From NCBI GenBank assembly GCA_963836735.1, contig CAWIKP010000040.1, forward strand, positions 21,393 to 85,392: a stretch of DNA of 64,000 nt, read 5' to 3'. A program made the position numbers and the translations under genes. Positions 52,902-62,691 of this stretch are shown here, in pieces; the stretch's first letter is position 1, and the number at the start of each line of letters is the position of its first letter. The notes below the pieces were generated by a model, which saw nothing but the letters and a program-made list of their open reading frames with translations, searched no databases and was not told the origin of the DNA. The DNA is from JACCXG01 sp963836735. Lineage in GTDB: Bacteria; Acidobacteriota; Vicinamibacteria; Vicinamibacterales; 2-12-FULL-66-21.

Positions 52902-54264
52902 TGTTGAACGATCGGAACCTGTCCCAGGAGCCGGCCGAGGCGCCGGTCAGCAACCGGACTCGCGTCCGCCGCATGATCTGGCTGTTCGGCTTCGCCGTCG
53001 CGGTGCGCATCGTCTACTTCATGGTGATGGCGCCGCATACTCCGGATTGGGATCCCAAGCCGATACAGCGGAATGGATTCCTGACGATCGCCCGCAACCT
53101 CCTCGACGGCGAGGGCTTCAGCACAAAGAGCTGCTCACTTACTATCCGGTCGGACACCTGGTGCCCACGGCGGCGCGAAGCCCGCTCCCCGTCGTCGTCT
53201 TCGCCGGCGCGCTCGCGGTCCTGAAAACTCACTTCTATTACCCGCTGCTGCTCCTGGCGTGGTGCTGTTCGGGCGTGGTCGCGGTCTGTGCGTATCGAAT
53301 CGCGGCGAGAGCATCGGGCCGCGAATGGATCGGTCTCTGGACCGGAGTGGTGTTCGCCTGCTACCTCTCCGAGATGTTCATCACCACGACGTACTCGATG
53401 GCGTCGGAGCCGCTGTTCGCGGCGTGCCTGGCGGTGTACGTTCTGTTGCTCATCCGCGCAGCGGATCGTCCCGGGCTCGGCATCGCCCTGGCGGCTGGTG
53501 TGATGCTCGGGCTGACGGCGCTCAGCCGGCCGACCGTGCTCTGGCTTCCGGCGGTGTCGGTGGCGTGGCTGCTGTTCGAGCTGCGCGGCCGCGGATTCGC
53601 CTTCCGCGAACGTGGGCTGATAATGAGCGCCGCGTTCGTGGTCGCGTTCGCGGCGGTGCAGGTGCCCTGGGTTGTCAGGAACTATCGGGTGTTCGGAGAT
53701 CCGATTGTCACGACCACTCTGGGTGGGTTCAACCTGTATCGTCACAACGGGATGATCGAAGAGGGGAAGTATCACACCGGCTACTCGCATCCCGAGATGG
53801 AGCGCAGGATTCGCCGGCTGGCCGAGGCCGCCGGGCGTCCCCTCGAATCGTTCAACGAGGCCGAGCTCAATACGCTGCTGAAGGCCGAGGGCGCACGGAT
53901 CATCCGGACCTATCCGCTGCGGTACGTGAAGCTGTCGGCGATGCGGACGGTGTGGATCTGGTACAACGAGAATTCCGGCCGCGGGCTCTACGCCGTTCAG
54001 AACTTCCTCATCTACCTGTTCGCGCTGGTCGGCTTCTTCTACGCCGTGCGGTCGCGGGCGCCGGTGTACTTCCTGCTCCTCGCGCACATCGCGTACTTCG
54101 TCGCGTTCCACAGTGCGATCAACGTGCAGTACCGGTTCATCTGCCCGATCATGCCCTACATGATTCTGTTGGCCGGACTGCCCGTGTACGCGTGGTGGCA
54201 GAAGAGAGAGCGCCGGCTGCAGCCGGATTTCGCACCGTCGGTGCCTGGCCGCGTGCGTACATAG
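52902..54264 (+). CDS. ArnT/PMT-like membrane glycosyltransferase (GT39/GT83 type, one frameshift)
   Basis: Multi-pass membrane transferase using polyprenyl-phosphate sugars on the periplasmic side. Start GTG 52902 has GGAG eight bases upstream. The first helix (MIWLFGFAVAVRIVYFMVMA) is followed by a periplasmic loop with acidic TPDWDPKPIQRNGFLTIARN, as in the family. After a shift near 53133 there are many helices (PLLLLAWCCSGVVAVCAYRI, ACLAVYVLLLIRAAD, AAFVVAFAAVQVPWVVRNYR). The end is SAINVQYRFICPIMPYMILL. It takes the sugar made by the upstream GT2-GtrA protein. Confidence 0.8.
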
Positions 54265-54288
54265 ACGGTCGCTGGCGCCTTCCCCTGC

Positions 54289-55005
54289 TCAGGCCTCAGG
54301 CAGGATCACCGCTGTTCCGATGTTGAGCACAGATTTTCGGATCTCGCCTGGCTCCATTATGGAAAACACCCGGCCTCGATGGGCCTCGATCACCCGGCGG
54401 GCGATGGACAGCCTGTAGCCGAGGCCGCTGCGGAATTCGACCAGGGCGGTCATCTCCGAGGTCGGGAGCCGCCTCAAAGCCTCGATGCGATTGACGCCGC
54501 CGATGGTCACCCGGATCGACCGGTGATCGCTGCCTGGGACGCGGTCGATCGCGACGCACAGTTCATCGGTCGTGACGAGCTCACGCCGCTGGTTGAACAG
54601 CAGTGCGTTGACTGCCCCGCGCAGCCGGTGCGCGTCACCGTTCACCGCCGCGGCCTCGGAGTTGTCGATCACGCGGATACCGACATCGCCCTCGAGGGCC
54701 GGGTCAACAGAGGGGATCTCGGCGGCGATGAGCGCGGCAATCTCGACATTCGCCCCGGCGAACGGAATGCCGCCCTCCAACAGCCTGGCGAGCACCGACA
54801 TCTCCTCTGCGAGGGCCGCGAGTCTCAACGTGGAGGTCACGACATGCTCGAGCGCGTTGCGCTGCATGTCGGTAAGGGGGCCCAGCCGGTCGGTCGTCAG
54901 CATGCGCACGTATCCGAGAATGACCGATGCGGGGGTCCGAATTTCGTGAGCGCCCTGCGAAAGTAGCAGGTCCTTCTTCTCGGTCGCCGTCGCCGCATCT
55001 GCCAT
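54289..55005 (-). CDS. Histidine kinase-like protein with degenerate ATPase domain
   Basis: 238 residues, intact, with no sensor or membrane segment. The HisKA box LLLSQGAHEIRTPASVILGY carries the phospho-acceptor His near residue 20. The ATPase part keeps an N-box-like LRGAVNALLFNQRRE and a G2-like SGLGYRLSIARRVIEAHRGR, but the G1 DxGxG is replaced by LPTSEMTALVEF. It could be a phosphotransfer or weak kinase module for a regulator elsewhere. It is divergent from msrP. Confidence 0.7.
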   Translation of the reverse strand: MADAATATEKKDLLLSQGAHEIRTPASVILGYVRMLTTDRLGPLTDMQRNALEHVVTSTLRLAALAEEMSVLARLLEGGIPFAGANVEIAALIAAEIPSVDPALEGDVGIRVIDNSEAAAVNGDAHRLRGAVNALLFNQRRELVTTDELCVAIDRVPGSDHRSIRVTIGGVNRIEALRRLPTSEMTALVEFRSGLGYRLSIARRVIEAHRGRVFSIMEPGEIRKSVLNIGTAVILPEA

Positions 55006-55160
55006 TCCCGCATTCTATAGGGAACAAACGGCTCATCTCAGGGGTTACTCTTCACACCGGTATCAACGCTGAGGTAAGAGCCGCCAGTTCCCGCACCTGA
55101 CCAAGTGGGCGTCCGCGGGGCCGCGGCGACGTGGCAGAATGTGACGAACAGGGAAGGTTC

Positions 55161-56138
55161 ATGCTGATTCGAAAGGCTTCCGACATACGGTCATCGGAGA
55201 TCACGGACGAGCGGTGGTACCTCCGTCGCCGGGAGTTTTTCAGGCTGGCTGGCGGCCTGCTGATGTCCGGCGCGGCTGGATCGCTCGTCGGCGCCTGCAG
55301 CGACACATCCTCCGCGGCAGGGTTTGGCGACGGTGGCCAGACGCCTCTCCAGAACGTCAAGCCGAAGGTGGTCAGCACCGACGAGCCCCTGAACCGGTTC
55401 GAGGACATCACCAGCTACAACAATTTCTACGAGTTCGGCACCGGGAAGAACGATCCCCAGCGGTACTCCGGATCGCTCAAGACATCGCCCTGGACCGTCA
55501 AGATCGACGGCCTCTGCAACAAGCCCGCGTCCTATCAGCTCGAGGATCTGATCAAGGATCAGCAGCTGGAAGAACGCATCTACCGGTTGCGCTGCGTGGA
55601 GGCCTGGTCGATGGTGATTCCGTGGGTCGGCATCCCGCTCAGCACCGTTCTGAAGCGCGCCGAACCGCAGGGCAAGGCGGCTTACGTCGCGTTCACCACG
55701 CTTTTCCGCCCGGGGGAAATGCCGGGCCAGCACACCGACTCCCTTCAGTGGCCGTACGTCGAGGGGCTTCGCATGGACGAAGCGATGCATCCGCTGACGA
55801 TCCTCGCCGTCGGCCTCTATGGAAAGACGCTGATGAACCAGAACGGCGCGCCAATCCGCCTCGTCGTGCCGTGGAAGTACGGGTTCAAGGGCATCAAGTC
55901 GATCGTCCAGATCAGGTTCGTCGAGAAGCAGCCCCGTACCTCTTGGAACATCTCGTGGCCCGAGGCCTACGGCTTCTACTCGAACGTCAATCCCGAGGTC
56001 GAACATCCGCGCTGGAGCCAGGCCCGGGAGAAGCGGCTGCCGTCGCTGTTCGCGTCCTACAAGACGCAGATGTTCAATGGTTACGGCGACCAGGTAGCGT
56101 CCATGTACGCGGGAATGGATTTGAGGAAGAACTATTAG
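55161..56138 (+). CDS. msrP: MsrP (YedY) periplasmic methionine sulfoxide reductase, molybdenum subunit
   Basis: Repairs methionine sulfoxide in envelope proteins using quinol electrons from MsrQ. Start ATG 55161 follows GGGAAGG. A Tat signal (RRREFFRLAGGLLMSGAAGS) is present. The Mo-cofactor domain shows NFYEFGTGKNDP, YRLRCVEAWSMVIPWVGIPL with the Mo-ligating Cys, QHTDSLQWPYVEGLRMDEAM and NQNGAPIRLVVPWKYGFKG. The full-length family frame is intact. A GAAA-loop hairpin separates it from msrQ. Confidence 0.95.
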   Translation: MLIRKASDIRSSEITDERWYLRRREFFRLAGGLLMSGAAGSLVGACSDTSSAAGFGDGGQTPLQNVKPKVVSTDEPLNRFEDITSYNNFYEFGTGKNDPQRYSGSLKTSPWTVKIDGLCNKPASYQLEDLIKDQQLEERIYRLRCVEAWSMVIPWVGIPLSTVLKRAEPQGKAAYVAFTTLFRPGEMPGQHTDSLQWPYVEGLRMDEAMHPLTILAVGLYGKTLMNQNGAPIRLVVPWKYGFKGIKSIVQIRFVEKQPRTSWNISWPEAYGFYSNVNPEVEHPRWSQAREKRLPSLFASYKTQMFNGYGDQVASMYAGMDLRKNY

Positions 56139-56140
56139 CT

Positions 56141-56162
56141 CGCCGGGTCGAAAGACCCGGCG
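56141..56162. repeat. GC hairpin with GAAA tetraloop between msrP and msrQ
   Basis: CGCCGGGTC (56141-56149) pairs perfectly with GACCCGGCG (56154-56162) around GAAA. It sits between the msrP stop and the msrQ ATG, so it could set transcript stability or be a REP-like element. Confidence 0.5.
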
Positions 56163-56167
56163 CTACC

Positions 56168-56773
56168 ATGCGCCGCCTCGCAAAACCCGTCGTCTTCGTC
56201 CTCGCCCTCGTCCCCCTTGCCGGCCTGATCTTCATCGTCCTTACCGGGCGCACGAGTGCCAACCCGGCCGAAGACATCCAGCTGACGACAGGAATCTGGG
56301 CGTTGAGATTTCTGCTGCTGACGCTGGCGATCACGCCCGCACGCCGGGTGACCGGCTGGAACCTGCTGATTCAATACCGCCGGATGCTCGGCCTGTTTGC
56401 GTTTTTCTACGCGACCGTCCACCTTTTCAGCTACCTCGCGTTCGACCGCTCCTTTGCGCTCGGCGAGGTCGTCGCCGACGTCGCCAAGCGTCCATTCATC
56501 ACCGCCGGGATGGCCGCGTTCCTGTTCATGCTGCCGCTGGCGGTCACCTCGACCAAGGGGTGGATTCGCAGGCTGGGCCGGCGGTGGCAGACCCTGCATC
56601 GCCTCATTTATGTCAGTGCCCTCGCCGCCTCCCTCCACTTCATCTGGAAGGTGAAGGTCGTCATCGGCGAGCCGGTCTACTACGCGGCGATCCTGGGAGT
56701 GCTGCTGGCATTTCGCCTCCTCTGGCGCTTCCGTCCGAGCCGCGGAATTCGCCGCCAACCCGCACGCGCGTAA
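56168..56773 (+). CDS. msrQ: MsrQ (YedZ) heme-binding membrane subunit
   Basis: Quinol-oxidising membrane partner of MsrP. Intact, about 201 residues with roughly six helices. They include VVFVLALVPLAGLIFIVLTG, LLIQYRRMLGLFAFFYATVH, ITAGMAAFLFMLPLAVTSTK and TLHRLIYVSALAASLHFIWK, whose His residues match heme ligands in YedZ. Start ATG 56168 lies five bases after the hairpin. Confidence 0.92.
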   Translation: MRRLAKPVVFVLALVPLAGLIFIVLTGRTSANPAEDIQLTTGIWALRFLLLTLAITPARRVTGWNLLIQYRRMLGLFAFFYATVHLFSYLAFDRSFALGEVVADVAKRPFITAGMAAFLFMLPLAVTSTKGWIRRLGRRWQTLHRLIYVSALAASLHFIWKVKVVIGEPVYYAAILGVLLAFRLLWRFRPSRGIRRQPARA

Positions 56774-56905
56774 CGCTTTACCGCTGTTTCGCCAACGCCT
56801 GAGCCGGGTCGTCTGGCTGCTGGATTTCGCCCATTCACCCCTCCGAAGTGCCCGTTAGCCTTATTTCGGCACCTCAGCCGCAACAAACCCGATATCGTCG
56901 GACTC

Positions 56906-58991
<2,086 letters not shown>

Positions 58992-59049
58992 CTGCGCAGA
59001 CCGCTGGTCCGCCAGTCCGCGGACCGCGGGTCCGTTTCGGGGCAAATTG

Positions 59050-59085
59050 AACGGCGGGGCTTGTTTTCCCCGCCGTTTGTCTTGT
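59050..59085 (+). terminator. Rho-independent terminator after the radical SAM gene
   Basis: AACGGCGGGG (59050-59059) and CCCCGCCGTT (59068-59077) form a perfect 10-bp stem with loop CTTGTTTT, followed by TGTCTTGT. Confidence 0.8.
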
Positions 59086-59142
59086 ACGTCACGCTGTGCG
59101 GATACCGACAACCGGACCCGCGGACGAGCGGCCCACCGGCCC

Positions 59143-59190
59143 CAGCGGCCCAGCGAACCAGCGAACCAGCGAACCAGCGGACCAGCGGAT
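59143..59190. repeat. Octamer tandem repeat CAGCGAAC
   Basis: Six head-to-tail octamers: CAGCGGCC, CAGCGAAC three times, CAGCGGAC and CAGCGGAT. They lie between the convergent radical SAM and DUF1080 genes. Looks like slipped-strand expansion; no function assigned. Confidence 0.7.
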
Positions 59191-59197
59191 GACCGGC

Positions 59198-60100
59198 CTA
59201 CCGGACCAGCGTCAGCTTTCGCGCCCAGACATGGCGGTACCGGACTGGATTACTGTGATCCTGCAGCGTGAGCGGCAGCTCCGCGGCGTGTGGCGTGTAC
59301 TTCGGCTCGGTGCGGTGCGCCGTCGATCCGACCAGCTCCTTCCGGTGCTGTGCGAGCACGCCGTTCCAGAGCACGGTCGCAAAGGCCGGCCTCACCAGCT
59401 TGTCTCCTTCGAACCGGGGCGCCTCGAAAATGATGTCGTAGGTCTGCCACTCGCCCGGAGGACGGGGCGCGCTGACGAGCGGGGGCCACTGGCCGTAGAG
59501 TGAGCCGGCGCCACCGTCGGCGTAGGTGCGGTTGTTGTACATGTCGAGGACCTGGACTTCGTAGCGGCCCATCAGGATCACGCCGCTGTTGCCGCGCCCC
59601 TGGCTCGTGCCCGTCACCACGGCCGGTGCGGCCCACTCGACGTGGAGCTGCACGTCGCCGAAGCTCTCGCGCGTGAACATCGAGCCGCTCTTCGCGCCGG
59701 TCTCGAAGTAGCCGTCGCGCACCGGCCATCTGGTATCGATGGTCTCTCCGTTCGGCCCCCGCTGCGCCCACTTCGACAGGTCCTTGCCGTCGAACAGGAT
59801 CACGGCATCGGATGGCGGCGCGCCCGGCGTGGCGCCTGGCGTGACGAGCGGCGGGGCGGGACGATTCACATCATGAACCTTCCACTTCTGGCCGGGGATC
59901 ACCGGAGTGTCCTCGTAGCCCAGCTCTCCAGGTTTGGTGGTCTGCGGATTCGGCGGTGACGTCGACCCGGCCTGCCGGGCGATCGGCGTGACCGCGAGCG
60001 CGGTGGCCAGCAGGCTGATGGCGGTGCTCGCCGCGACAGCTCGATGCCGCCGCTGCTGCAGAACGGAGGACGCGAATGCCTGATGTGATCGCACGTTCAT
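59198..60100 (-). CDS. Secreted DUF1080 (3-keto-disaccharide hydrolase-like) protein
   Basis: About 300 residues, intact. Start ATG 60100 has GGGAGGG upstream. A hydrophobic leader (AVAASTAISLLATALAVTPI) gives export. The DUF1080 jelly-roll has SDAVILFDGKDLSKWAQRGP, RDGYFETGAKSGSMFTRESF, GNSGVILMGRYEVQVLDMYN and ADGGAGSLYGQWPPL. Members are glycan-binding or keto-glycoside hydrolases common in Planctomycetota and Acidobacteriota. Not obviously linked to the polysaccharide locus. Confidence 0.88.
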   Translation of the reverse strand: MNVRSHQAFASSVLQQRRHRAVAASTAISLLATALAVTPIARQAGSTSPPNPQTTKPGELGYEDTPVIPGQKWKVHDVNRPAPPLVTPGATPGAPPSDAVILFDGKDLSKWAQRGPNGETIDTRWPVRDGYFETGAKSGSMFTRESFGDVQLHVEWAAPAVVTGTSQGRGNSGVILMGRYEVQVLDMYNNRTYADGGAGSLYGQWPPLVSAPRPPGEWQTYDIIFEAPRFEGDKLVRPAFATVLWNGVLAQHRKELVGSTAHRTEPKYTPHAAELPLTLQDHSNPVRYRHVWARKLTLVR

Positions 60101-60281
60101 GGAGACCCTCCCGGCGAGGCCAGCCGGTGCGTCGCAGCGCACGGATGTTCTGCCTTGCGCGACGACATTCTGTGCCGCGACGAACACACTGCGCAACTTG
60201 CACCCGCCTTCGCGCTGCGCGCGTCGGCGAGGCAGGCTCGGCGTTGCCTGGCTTCCGGCTTCAGCCGGAAGGCAGAAGTCG

Positions 60282-60995
60282 TCAGCCGGTTTCGGCGAAC
60301 TTGTACCCGACGCCCCAGGCGGTGAGGATCAGCTGCGGGTTGTGGGGATTGAACTCGATCTTGCGCCGCAGCCGGCTGATCGCGACGTCGACGGTTCGCT
60401 GACTCGCGCGCGTGTCCTCGCTCCAGACGTGCTGCAGCAGCGCGGCGCGGCTGAAGACCATACCGGGGCGTGTCGACAGCTGGTGCAGCACGTCGAATTC
60501 CTGGCGGGTCAGATCGACGCGATGACCCCGGACGTAGGCCTGCCGCCGGGTCACATCGAGCGACAGCGGCCCGGCCCGATGGGTGCCATCTGCGGGCGGC
60601 GGTGCCGTGTGCCGCTCGACCCTCCGCAGGATCGCGCCGATCCGGGCGAGCAGCTCGTGTACGCCGAACGGCTTGGTCAGGTAGTCATCCGCTCCGCTCG
60701 ACAGTCCGAGTATCCGTTCCGATTCAAGGTTGCGCGAGCTCACCATCACGATCGCCGCGTCGGCGTTCGGACCGCCGGCACGGGCCGCCCGGCACAGCGT
60801 GACGCTGTCGAGACCCGGGGCGAGCGCGTCGAGAATGATGACGTTGTAAGGGACGGTGCGGAGGCGCTCGAGCGCAATCCGCCCGTCCGTGGTGTCCTCG
60901 AGGAGAAAGCCCGCGAGCTCGAGATGAGTCCGAACGAGTTGACGGACCGGCGCTTCGGCCTCGACGAGCAGCGCGGTCCGTCGGGAACCGGTCAT
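60282..60995 (-). CDS. OmpR/PhoB-family response regulator
   Basis: Start ATG 60995 (MTGSRRTALLVEAE). The receiver has the phospho-acceptor in VIILDALAPGLD and Lys in YLTKPFGVHELLARIG. The first acidic pair is reduced (LLVEAEAP). The winged-helix end has VDLTRQEFDVLHQLSTRPGM and RTVDVAISRLRRKIEF. The ATG overlaps the stop of the small barrel-like gene (ATGA), so the two are co-expressed. No kinase is adjacent; the kinase-like protein at 54289 is the nearest candidate. Confidence 0.9.
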   Translation of the reverse strand: MTGSRRTALLVEAEAPVRQLVRTHLELAGFLLEDTTDGRIALERLRTVPYNVIILDALAPGLDSVTLCRAARAGGPNADAAIVMVSSRNLESERILGLSSGADDYLTKPFGVHELLARIGAILRRVERHTAPPPADGTHRAGPLSLDVTRRQAYVRGHRVDLTRQEFDVLHQLSTRPGMVFSRAALLQHVWSEDTRASQRTVDVAISRLRRKIEFNPHNPQLILTAWGVGYKFAETG

Positions 60996-61446
60996 CGGCC
61001 GCCGAGCTGGAGCGCGATGCTGCCGCTGACGCCGCGAATATCGTCGTTCAGCAGATCCGCACCGCCAATCAGCCGGTACCCGACGCCGGCGTCGAGGTGC
61101 AGCCATTTCGTCAACGGCGGGACCGTGTTCACCTGCGGCCCGGCGATGAAGAAGTCTTCGCGTACGCGCACCGGGGTGGCGCTGGCGATCGCCCCGCCGC
61201 GGCCCCGAAATGACAGCCGCGGGTGACGATCCGCGCCCGCGGCGTTGACCGGGATGTCTCCGAACAGGTCGCCGTAGGTCTTCGACAGCGTCGCGGTGCC
61301 ACCGCCGGCCGCGCCCCGGCGCTCAGGCCAAGCTTGCGATGACCGCCGATGTGCACCGGACTGCCGCGCCGCTCCGCCGCCGCATCGGCGGGTGCGAGCG
61401 CCAGCGCACCGGCGAGAACGGTCAGCGGGAATCGATGTGGTTTCAC
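60992..61446 (-). CDS. Small exported barrel-like protein of unknown function (frameshifted)
   Basis: GTG start at 61446 gives a signal peptide (FPLTVLAGALALAPADAAAE). After shifts near 61330 and 61220 come strand-like segments GPQVNTVPPLTKWLHLDAGV, GYRLIGGADLLNDDI and GVSGSIALQLGGR. The KWLHLDAGVGYR pattern resembles small outer-membrane proteins seen in Acidobacteriota. Function unknown. It is translationally coupled to the regulator. Confidence 0.5.
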
Positions 61447-61933
61447 GAGACGGGTCTCCGGGCAGACGCACGTTCTGCTCAGCAACGGAAGTGCCAGCAG
61501 GCACACGTCCGTCACTGCGCGGAAGACCGCGGAACAGGCGTGCAATCACGAGGTCACGCGCGTGATGACACGATTCGATCTGTCACCTTCGGAGCACGGA
61601 GCTGTGCGCGCGAAAGGACAGATTCGCGGGGCGGCGGGGTGGCTGCTGACCGATGATGCGAGGCGCTTGCCATTCTTCTTTCACAGACCCGCAATCGCCT
61701 TAGTGATAGCTGAGACAGGAACTCGCCAAGCTCCAAGCTCCAAATCCCAAGGCACTCCCAACGCCCAAGCTCCAATGGCAGCGTAGGTTTTGGAATTTGG
61801 GTGTTGGGAGTGCGTTGGAGCTTGGAGCTTGGAAGTTGGGATTTGATACTCCACGAATCACCAGGACAGTCCACTAGTGTGGTTTGCATTCCAATCCCCA
61901 GCCCCCAGTCCCCGATACAATGGCCCCATCCGC
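61447..61933. repeat. Intergenic region with a long imperfect inverted repeat (61726-61832)
   Basis: 487 bases without a supported gene. The left arm begins CCAAGCTCCAAGCTCCAA at 61726 and the right arm ends TTGGAGCTTGGAGCTTGG at 61832; internally ACTCCCAACGCCCAA faces TTGGGTGTTGGGAGT. The arms are themselves made of short repeated words, like the element at 12723-12764 but with a different word. No promoter could be assigned with confidence. Confidence 0.65.
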
Positions 61934-62691
61934 GTGCCCGCCATTCAGTTCGACGCCGTCGCCTACACGCAGCCGTCCGGCGCGCGCATTTTCGACAGCC
62001 TGACCCTTGGGGTGAATGCCGGCGAGGTCCTGGCGCTCGTCGGCAGGAGCGGCGCGGGCAAGACGACATTGCTCCGGCTGGTGAACCGGCTGGCGCTGCC
62101 GCAGTCGGGGCGCGTCCTGGTCGGCGGGCGCGACACGCGCGAGTGGGACCCGATCAGGCTGCGCCGATCGATCGGCTACGTGATTCAGGACGTCGGGTTG
62201 TTTCCACACATGACCGTGGCCGACAACATCGGCGTCGTGCCGCGGCTCGAGAAGTGGGATCCTCACGCATTCAAGCCAGGACGAGGGAGCTGCTCGAGCT
62301 CGTCGGCCTTTCGTGGGACACACATGCAGGCCGTTGGCCCGAGGAGCTGTCAGGCGGGCAGCGCCAGCGCGTCGGCGTGGCGCGGGCCCTGGCGGCGGAT
62401 CCCGCGGTCCTGCTGATGGACGAGCCGTTCGGTGCGCTCGATCCGGTGACCCGCGCCGAACTGCAGCACGAGTTCCGGGGCATTCAATCGCGGCTGAACA
62501 AGACCGTGATCATCGTGACCCACGACATGCTCGAGGCGCTCTCGCTGGCCCATCGCGTTGCGGTTCTGGACGAAGGCACTCTGATCGCCTGCGACGTTCC
62601 GCAGCGGATCGTCCAGTCGGCCGATCCGCGAATCAGGCGGCTCCTCGACGCGGTCACGTTGAAGCTCGCGTCCGGAGGCCTGACGCGATGA
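61934..62691 (+). CDS. ABC transporter ATPase, OpuCA/ProV-like (one frameshift)
   Basis: ATPase of an osmoprotectant/choline-type importer. GTG 61934 is chosen as start before PAIQFDAVAYTQPSG. ALVGRSGAGKTTLLRLVNRL (Walker A) and IGYVIQDVGLFPHMTVADNI (Q-loop) are followed, after a shift near 62278, by LSGGQRQRVGVARALAADPA, VLLMDEPFGALDPVTRAEL and IIVTHDMLEALSL. There is no CBS domain at the end. It overlaps the permease start by ATGA. Confidence 0.88.

Noticed and set aside
52902..54264. Multi-pass membrane protein as the missing exosortase
   Set aside because: Length, the acidic periplasmic loop and the adjoining GT2-GtrA gene fit an ArnT/PMT-like transferase. The conserved Cys, Arg and His motifs of exosortases are not seen.
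61726..61832. Inverted repeat as transposon ends
   Set aside because: The arms are adjacent with no transposase between or near them and no target-site duplication visible.
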